In this document: positions 45,779 through 55,030 of the stretch, in pieces
Layout of the letters: every line of letters starts with the position of its first letter
Position numbering within the stretch: the stretch's first letter is position 1
From: Cystobacter ferrugineus
GTDB taxonomy: Bacteria > Myxococcota > Myxococcia > Myxococcales > Myxococcaceae
NCBI RefSeq assembly: GCF_001887355.1
Contig: NZ_MPIN01000008.1
Coordinates: 361,935-425,934, forward strand
Direction: 5' to 3'
Length of the DNA: 64,000 nucleotides
The notes under the pieces: generated by a model
Databases searched by the model: none
Seen by the model: only the letters and a program-made list of their open reading frames with translations
What the model was told of the DNA's origin: nothing
Position numbers and translations under genes: made by a program

Positions 45779-47787
45779 ATGTGCTCGAGCGCGCGCAGCA
45801 GGCCCTCGCCATGGACGCCCACCGCGCGGTTGGTCTCCGGCACGTAGGCGTACCGGCCGCCGAGTGATTGCAGGTTGCCGTCGAAGATGAGCCCCACCAC
45901 CCGGCCCTCGCGATCCACCAGGGGGGAGCCCGAGTTGCCGCCGATGATGTCGTTGGTGGTGGCCACGTCCAGCGGCGTGTCGCCGGGCACCTTGCCCTTG
46001 GCCTTGAGCCAGGAGTCCGGCAGCCGGAACGGCTCCTTGCCCGTGTGACGCGCATAGGCCCCCGCGAACGTCGTCAACGGCGCCACGGTCTTCGTGTCCT
46101 CCCGCCAGCCCTTCACCGCGCCATAGCTCAGGCGCAGGGTGAAGGTGGCATCCGGGTAGCCCGTGGTGCCGTAGGCCGCCAGCCGCGCCTTCGCGAGCAG
46201 CTCGCCATTCTTCCTGAGCACCGACTCCACCGTGTCCTCGTAGCGCGTGCGCACCTCGCGCGACAGGCCATCCACCCGGCGCGCCAGGAGGATCATCGGA
46301 TCCTTCGACGCCGCGATCGCCGCCGCGCCGCCCTCGAACAGCCGCTTGCGCTCCTTCAACTCGAACAGCCGCGTGCCCTTCACCAGCGCGCGCGCCAGGT
46401 CCTCCGGCGCTTCGCGACCGAGCACCTCGTGCACGAAGGCGTCATCCGCCCCGAGCGTCTCGCGCAGCTTGTTGAAGCCGAAGGTGAGCAGCCGCTCCTC
46501 CAACTCCGGGGTGATGGGCGCCTCGCGCAGGAGCTGCTGGCGCAGGCCGGGCAGTTGGCCCTCGGTGTACTCGCGCAGCCGCTGGGCGTTGGGCTTGGGC
46601 AGCTCCTCCGCCGCGCGCACGAGCTGCCGGGCCAGGGTGAACAGCTCCGAGGAAAAACCGTCGCCCACCTCCTTCAGCCGGTAGCTCGCGAGCAGGGGCC
46701 GGTAGGACTCCAGCGCGCGCGCCGTGGCGTCCCAGGCGTCCGCCGTGGTGGCCTTGAGCGCCGGCGTCGCGATCACCTTCGCGCGCAGGTCCGCCTCCGC
46801 CTGACGCTTGCCCGCGAGCAGCGAGGGCTCGGCCAGGGCCTGATGCCGACCGCGCAGCGCCTTCAGGCTGTTCTCCACGGAGCGCAGCTTCGCCCGGGTC
46901 GTGCGCCAGCGCTCGGGCGAGCCCGCGGCGTACTCGCGCAGCATGCCCCGCATCTCCGAGAGGTGCAGGAGCGTGTACGGCAGCGCCACGTCGCGCTGGA
47001 ACTCCAGCTCCGCCACGCTGCTCTGGCGCTCGGTGCCGCCCGGGTGGCCGGAGACGAAGACCAGGTCGCCCTCCTTCGCTCCCTCCTTCGCCCAGGGCAG
47101 ATAGGTGTCTGTCTTCAGCGGCTGGCCCTTGGTGTCCCACACGCGCAGGAAGGCCGCGTCGAAGCCGTAGCGGGGGAAGTTGAAGTTGTCCGCGTCGCCA
47201 CCAAAGGCGGCCATGGAGAACTCGGGCGCGAAGACCAGGCGCACGTCCTGGAAGCGGCGGTACTTGTAGAGCTGGTAGCGCCCCCCGTGGAACAGCGTCA
47301 CCACGTCGCAGCGCCACTCGGGCCCGGTGGCGCACTCGCCCTCGATGCGCGACATCTCCGCGTTGAGCGCGGTGTTGAAGGCCGCGCCCTCCAGGCCCTT
47401 CGTCACGCCCTGGAGGCGCGCGGTGACATCCGTCATCTCCACGAGCTGGTTGGCCTCCACCTTGGGGCAGCGCAGCTCGTCCTTGGGCTCCCTGGCGAAG
47501 AACCCCGTGGCGAGGTAGTCGCGCTTGGGCGAGGACAGGTCCTCCACGCACGAGCGGATGCAGTGGTGGTTGGTCATCACCAGGCCCTCGGGCGACACGA
47601 AGCTCGCGGAGCATCCGCCCGCCAGCCGCACCGACGACAGCCGCACCCGGTCGAGCCAGTCCTGGGAAGGCTCGAAGCCATGGGCGGCCTTCACCGCTTC
47701 CCGGGGAAAGGCGTCATAGGTCCACATGCCTTCCTCCGCGGCGGCGGGGAGGGCCAACAACGAGCCAAGGGCGAGCAGACGTTTCAC
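45730..47787 (-). CDS. S46 family dipeptidyl peptidase (DPP7-like)
   Basis: 685 residues with a signal peptide ('LLALGSLLALPAAAEEG'). The chymotrypsin-like His lies in 'LVMTNHHCIRSC' (His74-His75) and the catalytic Ser619 in 'IIGGNSGSPLVDREG'. Eighteen residues later the pocket motif is 'FDGN' (Gly637). In known S46 enzymes Gly there gives DPP7-type preference for hydrophobic residues and Arg gives DPP11-type acidic preference, so DPP7-like is inferred. A large helical lid (~270-560) lies between the two barrel halves. It cleaves dipeptides from oligopeptides in the periplasm or outside, suited to a predatory or protein-degrading bacterium. Confidence 0.9.
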   Translation of the reverse strand: MKRLLALGSLLALPAAAEEGMWTYDAFPREAVKAAHGFEPSQDWLDRVRLSSVRLAGGCSASFVSPEGLVMTNHHCIRSCVEDLSSPKRDYLATGFFAREPKDELRCPKVEANQLVEMTDVTARLQGVTKGLEGAAFNTALNAEMSRIEGECATGPEWRCDVVTLFHGGRYQLYKYRRFQDVRLVFAPEFSMAAFGGDADNFNFPRYGFDAAFLRVWDTKGQPLKTDTYLPWAKEGAKEGDLVFVSGHPGGTERQSSVAELEFQRDVALPYTLLHLSEMRGMLREYAAGSPERWRTTRAKLRSVENSLKALRGRHQALAEPSLLAGKRQAEADLRAKVIATPALKATTADAWDATARALESYRPLLASYRLKEVGDGFSSELFTLARQLVRAAEELPKPNAQRLREYTEGQLPGLRQQLLREAPITPELEERLLTFGFNKLRETLGADDAFVHEVLGREAPEDLARALVKGTRLFELKERKRLFEGGAAAIAASKDPMILLARRVDGLSREVRTRYEDTVESVLRKNGELLAKARLAAYGTTGYPDATFTLRLSYGAVKGWREDTKTVAPLTTFAGAYARHTGKEPFRLPDSWLKAKGKVPGDTPLDVATTNDIIGGNSGSPLVDREGRVVGLIFDGNLQSLGGRYAYVPETNRAVGVHGEGLLRALEHIYGAGRLVKELREHQR

Positions 47788-47841
47788 GGTGGGTGTTCCA
47801 GACTGTCGAGGGGGTGGAAAGGGAACCCGGTTCTTGCCTGG

Positions 47842-47864
47842 GAGGGCCGGGACGTCAACCAGAG
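47842..47864 (+). repeat. 23-bp direct repeat, left copy
   Basis: Core GGCCGGGACGTCAACCAG, identical over 23 bp with 49168-49190 and similar over ~30 bp. It lies 115 bp upstream of ATG 47980. The two copies bracket one gene. Confidence 0.75.
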
Positions 47865-47979
47865 AGGAGGGGGCGAGTGGGTGCCGCCGAGGAGCGAGCA
47901 GCGGCCTCCTCGGCGGAGCGCCCCAGGGTGCCGTGACCAGACAGTGGTGCGCAATCTCGAGTCACGGGAGGCGCGCGAC

Positions 47980-49158
47980 ATGGACACGGTGGAATACGGC
48001 ATTGCCCACGCGAGCCGTCTCATGACGGACTTCGCCGAACGCACCGGGCTGGTCGGCTCCCAGCAGTCCCCGCAGCGCTACCTGTGGACGGACGCCTTCG
48101 CCGTCTGCAATTTCCTCGGGCTCGCACGCCTGACAGGCGAGTCGCGCTACCTGGAGCTCGCTCGCCACCTCGTGGATCAAGTGCATCATGTCCTCGGCCG
48201 CTACCGGACGGACGACGCGCGCACCGGATGGCTCAGCGGCCTGGACGAGCGGGAGGGCGAGGCACATCCGACGCGAGGAGGCCTGCGCATCGGAAAACCC
48301 CTTCCGGAGCGCCAGCCCGAGGAGCCGCTCGATCACCGGCTGGAGTGGGATCGGGATGGCCAGTACTTTCACTACCTCACCAAGTGGATGCACGCGCTCG
48401 ACCAGGTCTCACGCGCGACCGGCGACCCGCGCTTCAACCTCTGGGCAAGGGAGCTCGCCGAGGTGGCCCACGCCACCTTCACTCACGGCCCACCCGGACG
48501 ACGCCAGATGGTCTGGAAGATGAGCACGGACCTGTCCCGGCCTCTCGTCCCGTCCATGGGGCAGCACGACCCGCTGGACGGGCTCATCACTTGCGTGCAA
48601 CTCGAGGCCACGCGCGTCTTGCTCTCGGGCGCGGCGGCGGGACCCGGTCCGCGGCGGGCCGTTGAAGACTTCGCCGCGATGCTCCACACCACGGAGCTGC
48701 GGACGGACGATCCGCTCGGGCTCGGTGGACTGCTCTCGGATGCCGGCCGCGTCGCGCAGCTCGGGACACAAGGAGCCTTCCGCGACGGCACGCTCCTCGA
48801 GAGCCTGCTCACCGCCGCCCTGGAAGGACTGTCCCTGTATTCGCTGTACGGAGAAAGGAGTCAGCCCGCGTCCCGGCGTCTGGCGTTCCGGGAGCTCGGG
48901 CTCGCGATCGGGCTCTCGTCCATCGGGTTGATTCAGCCAGCCGTGGATGAAAGGACAGCCCAGCAATTGATGAGCGCCACCGCGCTCGGGTCCGAACTCG
49001 CCTCGTTCTGGCTCGCGCCCGAGCACAGGGCCGTGCGCTCCTGGACCGAGCACCGCGACATCAACGAGGTCATGCTCGCCACGAGCCTCGTCCCCGAGGG
49101 GTACCTGGTCCTCGAGGGGTTCGGCGGGTGGCGGGCGGACGTCACGGACTCCGCGTGA
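47980..49158 (+). CDS. Unknown, probably (alpha/alpha) toroid enzyme-like protein
   Basis: 392 residues from ATG 47980, with GGGAGG upstream. No family is recognised. The sequence is almost all helical with repeated Trp/Tyr/His-rich turns ('YLWTDAFAVCNFLGLARLTG', 'DGQYFHYLTKWMHALDQVS', 'RQMVWKMSTDLSRPLVPSMG'), the pattern of six-hairpin glycosidase-like barrels. Acidic and His residues cluster in these turns. No signal peptide. The gene is bracketed by a 23-bp direct repeat and is preceded by a different-strand peptidase gene, so it may be a mobile single-gene unit. Confidence 0.7.
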   Translation: MDTVEYGIAHASRLMTDFAERTGLVGSQQSPQRYLWTDAFAVCNFLGLARLTGESRYLELARHLVDQVHHVLGRYRTDDARTGWLSGLDEREGEAHPTRGGLRIGKPLPERQPEEPLDHRLEWDRDGQYFHYLTKWMHALDQVSRATGDPRFNLWARELAEVAHATFTHGPPGRRQMVWKMSTDLSRPLVPSMGQHDPLDGLITCVQLEATRVLLSGAAAGPGPRRAVEDFAAMLHTTELRTDDPLGLGGLLSDAGRVAQLGTQGAFRDGTLLESLLTAALEGLSLYSLYGERSQPASRRLAFRELGLAIGLSSIGLIQPAVDERTAQQLMSATALGSELASFWLAPEHRAVRSWTEHRDINEVMLATSLVPEGYLVLEGFGGWRADVTDSA

Positions 49159-49167
49159 AATGCCCAA

Positions 49168-49190
49168 GAGGGCCGGGACGTCAACCAGAG
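49168..49190 (+). repeat. 23-bp direct repeat, right copy
   Basis: Identical 23-bp partner of 47842-47864, starting 10 bp after the stop of the 47980 gene and 60 bp before the next ATG. Either a recombination junction or a shared upstream regulatory site. Confidence 0.75.
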
Positions 49191-49249
49191 CAAGGGAGCA
49201 TGCACATGGGGCTTGAGTTGGGAGCCCGGACCCCTGAAGGTTGGGCGGA

Positions 49250-50383
49250 ATGGCGACGAAGCACTACATCCTCTTGGTTCCCGGCTTCTTCGGCTTCGCC
49301 AACCTGGGAGAGCTGCTGTACTTCGGGCACGTGCGCGACTACTTCGTCGCGGAGATGAAGGCCCGGGGCGTGGACGTCGAGGTGGTGCAGGTGCTCACCC
49401 ACCCCACCGGCTCCATCCGCACGCGGGCGGGGGACCTGCTCAAGTCCATCGAAGCCCATGTGAAGGACGACGACTGCCCCATCCACCTCATCGGCCACTC
49501 CACCGGAGGGCTCGATGCCCGGCTCTTCGTCAGCCCCGGGGTGCTCCTGGGCGATGACATGGACGTGGAGCGCTTCGCCCGCCGGGTGCGCACGGTGGTG
49601 ACGGTGTCCACGCCCCACGCGGGCACGCCGCTCGCGTCCTTCTTCCTCGGGCTCTTCGGCCAGAAGCTGCTGCAACTGCTGTCGCTCTTCACCGTGTACG
49701 TGTTGCGCTTCGGCCGGCTGCCCTTGAGCGTGGCCTTCCGCTTCGGCAGCCTCATCACCCGGTGGGACGAGCAGCTCGGCTTCCGCCCCACCCTGTTGGA
49801 TCAACTCTTCGAGCAGCTCCTGGGCGACTTCTCCGCCGAGCGCCGCGAGGAGCTGGTGCGCTTCCTCGGGGACGTGGGCAATGACGCGTCGCTGGTCCCC
49901 CAGCTCACGCCCGAGGGCATCGACCTGTTCAACGCGAGCTGCCAGGACCGGCCCGGGGTGCGCTACGGCTCCGTCATCACCCAGGCCCGGCCTCCCTCGC
50001 TGCGCACGCGGTTGGGCGCGGGGTTGGACCCCTACGCGCAGATCACCCACACCGTCTACGCCTTCCTGTACGGGCGCACCCAGCGCATGCCCCTCACCGC
50101 CATTCCGCCGCCCACGCCCGCGCAGACCGCGGCGCTGGTGGAGGCCTATGGGGCCCTGCCGGGTCCCCAGGCGTGTGATGGCATCGTCCCCACGCGCTCG
50201 CAGGTCTACGGCCGGGTGCTGGCGGCCGTGCGCGCGGACCACCTGGACGCCATCGGCCACTTCGACCAGCCCGCGCACCGTCCGCCCCATGTGGACTGGC
50301 TCATCTCGGGCTCGGGCTTCCGCCGGCTCCACTTCGAGCGCCTGTGGCGCACCGTGGTGGACTTCATCCTCCTGCAGACGTGA
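49250..50383 (+). CDS. Alpha/beta hydrolase, lipase-like
   Basis: 377 residues from ATG 49250 (GAAGG upstream). Oxyanion strand 'YILLVPGFFGFANLG', nucleophile elbow 'IGHSTGGLDA' (Ser84), a candidate Asp in 'CDGIVPTRSQ' and a candidate His in 'HLDAIGHFDQP'. A helical hydrophobic insertion (~125-160, 'FFLGLFGQKLLQLLSLF') looks like a lipase lid or membrane patch. The layout is that of bacterial triacylglycerol lipase/PGAP1-like esterases. No signal peptide. It is convergent with the next gene, with only 1 bp between the stop codons. Confidence 0.85.
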   Translation: MATKHYILLVPGFFGFANLGELLYFGHVRDYFVAEMKARGVDVEVVQVLTHPTGSIRTRAGDLLKSIEAHVKDDDCPIHLIGHSTGGLDARLFVSPGVLLGDDMDVERFARRVRTVVTVSTPHAGTPLASFFLGLFGQKLLQLLSLFTVYVLRFGRLPLSVAFRFGSLITRWDEQLGFRPTLLDQLFEQLLGDFSAERREELVRFLGDVGNDASLVPQLTPEGIDLFNASCQDRPGVRYGSVITQARPPSLRTRLGAGLDPYAQITHTVYAFLYGRTQRMPLTAIPPPTPAQTAALVEAYGALPGPQACDGIVPTRSQVYGRVLAAVRADHLDAIGHFDQPAHRPPHVDWLISGSGFRRLHFERLWRTVVDFILLQT

Positions 50384-50384
50384 G

Positions 50385-51170
50385 TCAAACGAGGCGCCGC
50401 TGCCGCGACACGCCCGCGCCGCCTCCCGACTCCCGATGGATGCGCGCCACGGACAAGGCCAGGAAGACGAGCAGCCCCACCAGCAGCCCGCCCCCGAAGG
50501 CGACGATGAGCAGCACGGGTTGAGCGGCCTTGAACATGCCCCGGACGAGTCCTCCGCCAATGGACTCGCTGAGCTGGGACATCCGCGCTTCCCTGCACGC
50601 CCGGGCCTCCTCCCCCTGGAACCCCTCGCACCCGGGGAAGATCGGACCGAACTCGTCCTTGGACTGCTGAATCACCGAGGCGGCCACCTGACCGGCCGCC
50701 GCCGACATGCTCCGCGCCAGTGGCCCCGAACCATCCGCTCCGAGCTGGCGCTCGAACTCCGCACTGAGCCCCCGGGCGAGCTGCGCGGACAACACGGACA
50801 CGGGCCCCCGCGACCCGAGGCCCGACCCGCCCGTTCCCGTGGAAGCCGCCGCTCCGCCAGAAGGAGCCGGTGTTCCGCCCCCGCCGCCACCCGCCGCGCC
50901 TCCACCCGAGGCCACACTGCCGGGGTTCTCCTCGATTTGTTGTGCCTTGGGCGGGGGCTCGCCGGTGATGAGCGCGTCCAAGGCACCCCGGGTCACCTGT
51001 CCCGCCGTACCCCGTGTGAGGGAGTCCTCATGCTCCTGGTCGACCTCTTCCTTCTGCTGGCGGATTGCATCCAGGGCCCCCCGGGTGCTCTCGCGAACCA
51101 CCGTGGCACAGCCCAGGACCCCCGATAGCTGCACGAGCATGAGCAGACCCAGGAGGTTCTTCTTGGACAT
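50385..51170 (-). CDS. Lipoprotein with glycine-rich linker and C-terminal membrane span
   Basis: 261 residues from ATG 51170, six bases after GAGGAG. Lipobox 'LSGVLGCATV'. A charged helical part is followed by a Gly/Ala/Pro linker (~85-115), then helices with two Cys ('FPGCEGFQGEEARACREAR'), and finally a strong membrane span ('LLIVAFGGGLLVGLLVFLALS') and a basic tail. Being both lipidated and membrane-spanning, it may link the outer leaflet to the inner membrane or sit in one membrane only. No family is recognised. Confidence 0.72.
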   Translation of the reverse strand: MSKKNLLGLLMLVQLSGVLGCATVVRESTRGALDAIRQQKEEVDQEHEDSLTRGTAGQVTRGALDALITGEPPPKAQQIEENPGSVASGGGAAGGGGGGTPAPSGGAAASTGTGGSGLGSRGPVSVLSAQLARGLSAEFERQLGADGSGPLARSMSAAAGQVAASVIQQSKDEFGPIFPGCEGFQGEEARACREARMSQLSESIGGGLVRGMFKAAQPVLLIVAFGGGLLVGLLVFLALSVARIHRESGGGAGVSRQRRLV

Positions 51171-51308
51171 GACCATCTCCTCACCGGGGTTCCATCCGGC
51201 CAGCCCCCCGTGCCTTCAACATACGTACGGGTGTGAGGGAGGATGGGCTGCATGCATGATGAGCCCTCGCCTGCCTGGAGGCTCCCATCCTGGCCCGGAG
51301 AACCCCGT

Positions 51309-52028
51309 ATGATTCCCTTCCGAACGCTCCCCGCTCCCCGTCACCCGCGCGGGGTGTTCGTGGGACTCCTGCTCGCCACGCTCACCGGTTGCGCCACCCT
51401 GCCCGCCGTGCGCGCCTCGAACGAGCCCGTGCCCGTGCTCTTCGTCCCCGGCACGGATGACAACGCCAACCGGCTCCATCCCATGCTCGACACCTTCGTG
51501 GCCGCGGGCTGGCCCCGGGACCGGCTCCACGCCGTGGACCTCTACCCCAACAATGGACAGCTCCCCATCGAGGCCATCTCCTACCAGGTGGGCCGCGCCG
51601 CCGAGGCGCTGCGCCGGCGCACCCACGCCGAGCGCGTCGACGTGGTGGCCTTCAGCCAGGGCGCCCTGTCCACGCGCTACTGGATGCAGGCGCTGGGTGG
51701 GCAGCCCCACGTGCGCCGCTTCGTGTCCATCTCCGGGCCGCACCAGGGAACCTGGCTCGCGTACCTGCGGAGGGATCCCGCCCTGGAGCAGATGCGGCCG
51801 GAAAGCCCCTTCCTGCGCGAGCTGAACCGGCGCGAGAAGCCCTTCGGCGACACCGAGGTGTTCTGCTTCTGGACGCCCCTGGATGGCGTCATCTTCCCCG
51901 CGGAGAACTCGCGCCTGCCCGGCACACACGAGCGCGTCTTCCACGTCCCCTTCCACCCGACGATGATCACCCACCCCGAGGTCATCTCCGCGGCCATCGA
52001 AGTGCTGGCGAGCCCCACGACGCCCTGA
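51309..52028 (+). CDS. Lipase-like alpha/beta hydrolase lipoprotein
   Basis: 239 residues from ATG 51309. Lipobox 'LLATLTGCAT' (Cys28). Oxyanion strand 'VPVLFVPGTDDNANRL', nucleophile elbow 'VVAFSQGALS' (Ser116; Ala replaces the first Gly of GxSxG), a candidate Asp in 'FWTPLDGVIF' and His in 'TMITHPEVIS'. This is the class of extracellular triacylglycerol lipases with the shortened elbow. Likely anchored to the outer membrane. Confidence 0.85.
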   Translation: MIPFRTLPAPRHPRGVFVGLLLATLTGCATLPAVRASNEPVPVLFVPGTDDNANRLHPMLDTFVAAGWPRDRLHAVDLYPNNGQLPIEAISYQVGRAAEALRRRTHAERVDVVAFSQGALSTRYWMQALGGQPHVRRFVSISGPHQGTWLAYLRRDPALEQMRPESPFLRELNRREKPFGDTEVFCFWTPLDGVIFPAENSRLPGTHERVFHVPFHPTMITHPEVISAAIEVLASPTTP

Positions 52029-52175
52029 CGTGCCATCCGCCTGCCCGCCCGCCCCCCTGCCGGGCCAACACCCGGCGGACTCCGGCTTGGCGCCCGCCGC
52101 CGCCATCCCCACCCTGTGGCTCTGAAGCGAACCGGCGGGCATTCCCTCCGGAAACACTCGACCAGGGGCCAGTTC

Positions 52176-52733
52176 ATGACCACCAAGTTTCCCAGCCACA
52201 TCAACCTGCCGCGCGAGGCCCGCTCCGAGCTGATCGATCTGCTCAACACCTGTCTGGCGACGGCCGTGGACCTGCACTGGCAGGTCAAGCAAGCGCACTG
52301 GAACATCCGCGGCAACCACTTCATCAGCCGCCATCTGCTCTTCGACAAGGTGGCCGACCACGTGCGCGAGCACGCCGATGAGTTCGCCGAGCGCGCCGGG
52401 GCCCTGGGCGGCTACGCGGAGGGCACCATCCGGCTGGCCACCAAGAACAGCGAGCTGGAGGAGTACGACCTGAGCGCCGTGAATGGCGATGACCATGTCC
52501 GCGTCATCGTCGACCGGGTGTCGCGCTACGCGGCCACCATCCGCGACGGCATCCAGCGCTGCGACGAACTCAATGATCCGGTCACCTCGGACCTGCTCAC
52601 GCAAACCCTCGGCACGGTGGAGGAGGACCTGTGGTTCCTCGAGAGCCACCTGTATGGCTCGGCCAACATCGCCCGCGATGAGACCAGTCCCTCCGTCATC
52701 CGCGAGGAGACCACCTCCTCGACCAACGCCTGA
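52176..52733 (+). CDS. dps: Dps family ferritin-like DNA protection protein
   Basis: 185 residues from ATG 52176. The inter-subunit ferroxidase site is complete at the spacing of E. coli Dps: His41, His53, Asp57, Asp68 and Glu72 in 'HWQVKQAHWNIRGNHFISRH' onward. The polar C-tail ('SPSVIREETTSSTNA') lacks the Lys-rich DNA-binding tail of E. coli Dps. Dps oxidises and stores iron with peroxide and protects DNA in stationary phase. A ribosome site is only weak (AGGGG). Confidence 0.93.
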   Translation: MTTKFPSHINLPREARSELIDLLNTCLATAVDLHWQVKQAHWNIRGNHFISRHLLFDKVADHVREHADEFAERAGALGGYAEGTIRLATKNSELEEYDLSAVNGDDHVRVIVDRVSRYAATIRDGIQRCDELNDPVTSDLLTQTLGTVEEDLWFLESHLYGSANIARDETSPSVIREETTSSTNA

Positions 52734-52815
52734 GTGTCAGATGCCCGTACGGCGCCCGCCGGGCACTCGGCGAGTGCTTGCACGGTGGACGGGGGCGATC
52801 TTCTGATACGCCCCC

Positions 52816-53706
52816 ATGTCCCCTCCCTCCCCTGTTCATGGGCTGGACCGTGAGAGCCAGCGGACCCAGGCCGCCCGGAGCCTGCTCACCTCGCGCCTCG
52901 CCGACGCGCGCCGGGCGGAGGCCGCACTCACCCGGAAGCTCACCCCCAAGCGCGTCCACGACCTGAGGGTGGCCACCCACCGGCTGCGCGCGGTGCTCAC
53001 GGCGTTCCACGACCTGGGAGACCTGAAGACCCAGGAGCGCGAGGTGAAGCAGCTCCAGGACGCGCTCGGCGCGGTGCGTGATCTCCACGTCCAGGGAACC
53101 TGGCTGGAAGAGGCGGCCCAGAAGAGCGAGGCCTCGCGGCGCGCCGGCTTCCAGGCCATGCACGCGCGCCTGATGTCCCCACTCCCCGACAAGGAACGGC
53201 GGCTGCGGCGCGCCCTCGTGCGCTGGGCGGACCGGACCGTCCCCGCGCTCGAGCGCGAGACGCGGCGGCTGAAAGGCCCGGGAAAGTATGGAGGGCAGCG
53301 CGTGCGCCAGGAGCTGGGCCACGGCCTGCGGCAGTTGGAATCGCTCATGAAGCAACGCGCGAGGGACCTGACCCCCGCCATGGTGCATGCGCTGCGCACG
53401 GACGTGAAGAAGCTGCGCTACGAAGCCGAGCTCTTCGTTCCCGCCCTGGGCCGCAAGGTGAAACCCCTGCTCGAGGCGCTCGAGCCCTTGCAGGAGTCGC
53501 TGGGTGAGTTGCATGACGCGGACGTGCGGCTGCACCTGCTCCAGCACTTCGCCCTCCATGGCCCCGCGGCCCAGCGTGCCGCCGCGCGCACGTTGCTCAG
53601 GGACACACGCACGGAGCGCGCCCGGCATGCCGCCCGGGCCAACCGGCAGCTCGCGGACTGGCACGACGAGGAGCGCACACACGCGCTGTGCGCCCTCCTG
53701 GAATGA
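52816..53706 (+). CDS. CHAD domain protein
   Basis: 296 residues, helical throughout. The CHAD signature is present twice, as expected for the duplicated fold: 'KRVHDLRVATHRLRAVLTA' and 'VHALRTDVKKLRYEAELF', with the conserved His and basic residues that bind polyphosphate. CHAD domains occur with CYTH phosphatases or alone at polyphosphate granules. No ppk, ppx or CYTH gene is adjacent. Cytoplasmic. Confidence 0.9.
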   Translation: MSPPSPVHGLDRESQRTQAARSLLTSRLADARRAEAALTRKLTPKRVHDLRVATHRLRAVLTAFHDLGDLKTQEREVKQLQDALGAVRDLHVQGTWLEEAAQKSEASRRAGFQAMHARLMSPLPDKERRLRRALVRWADRTVPALERETRRLKGPGKYGGQRVRQELGHGLRQLESLMKQRARDLTPAMVHALRTDVKKLRYEAELFVPALGRKVKPLLEALEPLQESLGELHDADVRLHLLQHFALHGPAAQRAAARTLLRDTRTERARHAARANRQLADWHDEERTHALCALLE

Positions 53707-53758
53707 GCGGCACTCGGCGCTACCCATCTCCGCCATTTGCACGTAGAGGAAGCGCCCC

Positions 53759-55012
53759 ATGCCCGCCTGCGGACTCGACTTCGGAACCAGCAACACGGCC
53801 CTCGCCCTCCCGGACGGAACGGTGCTCCCCGTCTCTCCCGGCTACAGCGACCCACGCCTCTACCGCTCCGTCATCTTCTTCCCCGAGGACGAGCGCGACG
53901 CGTACACGGGCGCCCCCGCCATCTCCCGCTACCTGGAAGACCCGTCGGGCCGCTTCATCCAGTCCGTGAAGTCCTTCCTGCACAGCGCCTCCTTCCGCGC
54001 CACGCAGATCCGCGGACGCACCTGGCTCATCGAGGACCTGGTGGCGCTGCTCCTGCGCCGCGTGCGCGAGGCCGCCGCCCCCCACACCGGCGGCACCGCC
54101 CCCGAGTCCGTGGTGCTCGGCCGCCCCGCGCTCTTCTCCTCCGACGCCGCCGCGGACACGCTCGCCGAGCAGCGCCTGCGCCGCGCCGCGGAGAGCGCCG
54201 GCTTCACCCAGATTCAATTCCTCATCGAGCCCATCGCCGCCGCGCTCTCCTACGAGGCGCAGCTCACCCGCGACGAGCTCGTGCTGGTGGCGGACTTCGG
54301 CGCGGGCACCACGGACCTGACGCTCATGCGGCTGGGGCCCTCGCGCCGCGGCAACCCGGACCGGCGCGCGGACGTGGTGGGCTCCACGGGTGTGCGCATC
54401 GGCGGTGACCGCTTCGACGCGGAGATCATGCGCCACGCGCTCCTGCCTCGCTTCGGCGCCGGCTCCACCTACCGCGTGCGGGGCTTCAGCGACAAGCGGC
54501 TGCCCGTGCCCCAGCACGTCATGGCCAAGCTCTTGTCCTGGCACGAGATGTCCTTCATCCGCGAGAAGTCCACCCAGGAGCTCTTGGAGCTGATGCAGGA
54601 GTCCAGCGACAAGCCCGCCGAGGCCGCGGCCCTCTACGATCTCGTCATGGACAACCTGGGCTACCGGCTCTTCCGCGCCATCGAAGCGGCCAAGGTGCGG
54701 CTGTCCTCCGAGGAGGAGACCACGCTGGACTTCGAGGAGGCGCGCATCCACCTGCACGAGCGCATCACCCGCGCGGACTTCGAGACGGCGTGCGAGCCGC
54801 TCTTGCGCGAGCTGAGCGAGGTGACCGAGGGACTGCTCGCGCGCTGCGCGGGGTCGGGCGAGGTGGACGCGGTATTCCTCACGGGCGGCTCCTCGCAGAT
54901 TCCCGCGGTGCGCCGGCTCTACACCCAGCGCTTCGGCGAGGCGCGCGTGCGCACCCGGGATGCCTTCACCTCCGTGGCCGAGGGCCTGGGACGGGCCTCG
55001 GCCTCCCTGTGA
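53759..55012 (+). CDS. yegD: Hsp70 family protein, YegD-like
   Basis: 417 residues from ATG 53759 (GAGGAAG upstream). The nucleotide-binding domain is recognisable: 'GLDFGTSNTALALPDG' (phosphate 1), 'VLVADFGAGTTDLTLMRL' (phosphate 2), and 'VFLTGGSSQIPAVRRLY' (adenosine motif). The substrate-binding domain of DnaK is missing, which is the definition of the shorter YegD branch. The client or partner of these proteins is unknown. The symbol is by resemblance only. Confidence 0.85.
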   Translation: MPACGLDFGTSNTALALPDGTVLPVSPGYSDPRLYRSVIFFPEDERDAYTGAPAISRYLEDPSGRFIQSVKSFLHSASFRATQIRGRTWLIEDLVALLLRRVREAAAPHTGGTAPESVVLGRPALFSSDAAADTLAEQRLRRAAESAGFTQIQFLIEPIAAALSYEAQLTRDELVLVADFGAGTTDLTLMRLGPSRRGNPDRRADVVGSTGVRIGGDRFDAEIMRHALLPRFGAGSTYRVRGFSDKRLPVPQHVMAKLLSWHEMSFIREKSTQELLELMQESSDKPAEAAALYDLVMDNLGYRLFRAIEAAKVRLSSEEETTLDFEEARIHLHERITRADFETACEPLLRELSEVTEGLLARCAGSGEVDAVFLTGGSSQIPAVRRLYTQRFGEARVRTRDAFTSVAEGLGRASASL

Positions 55013-55030
55013 GGGGCACGCCCCTCCTTA

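Noticed and set aside
45868-47979. Plus-strand open frame in front of the gene at 47980
   Set aside because: It is antisense to the S46 peptidase, which has clear catalytic motifs. The ATG 47980 with a good ribosome site is the real start of the downstream gene.
53720-54757. Minus-strand frame opposite the Hsp70 gene
   Set aside because: The plus strand shows Hsp70 phosphate and adenosine motifs and a good start; the minus frame is antisense noise.
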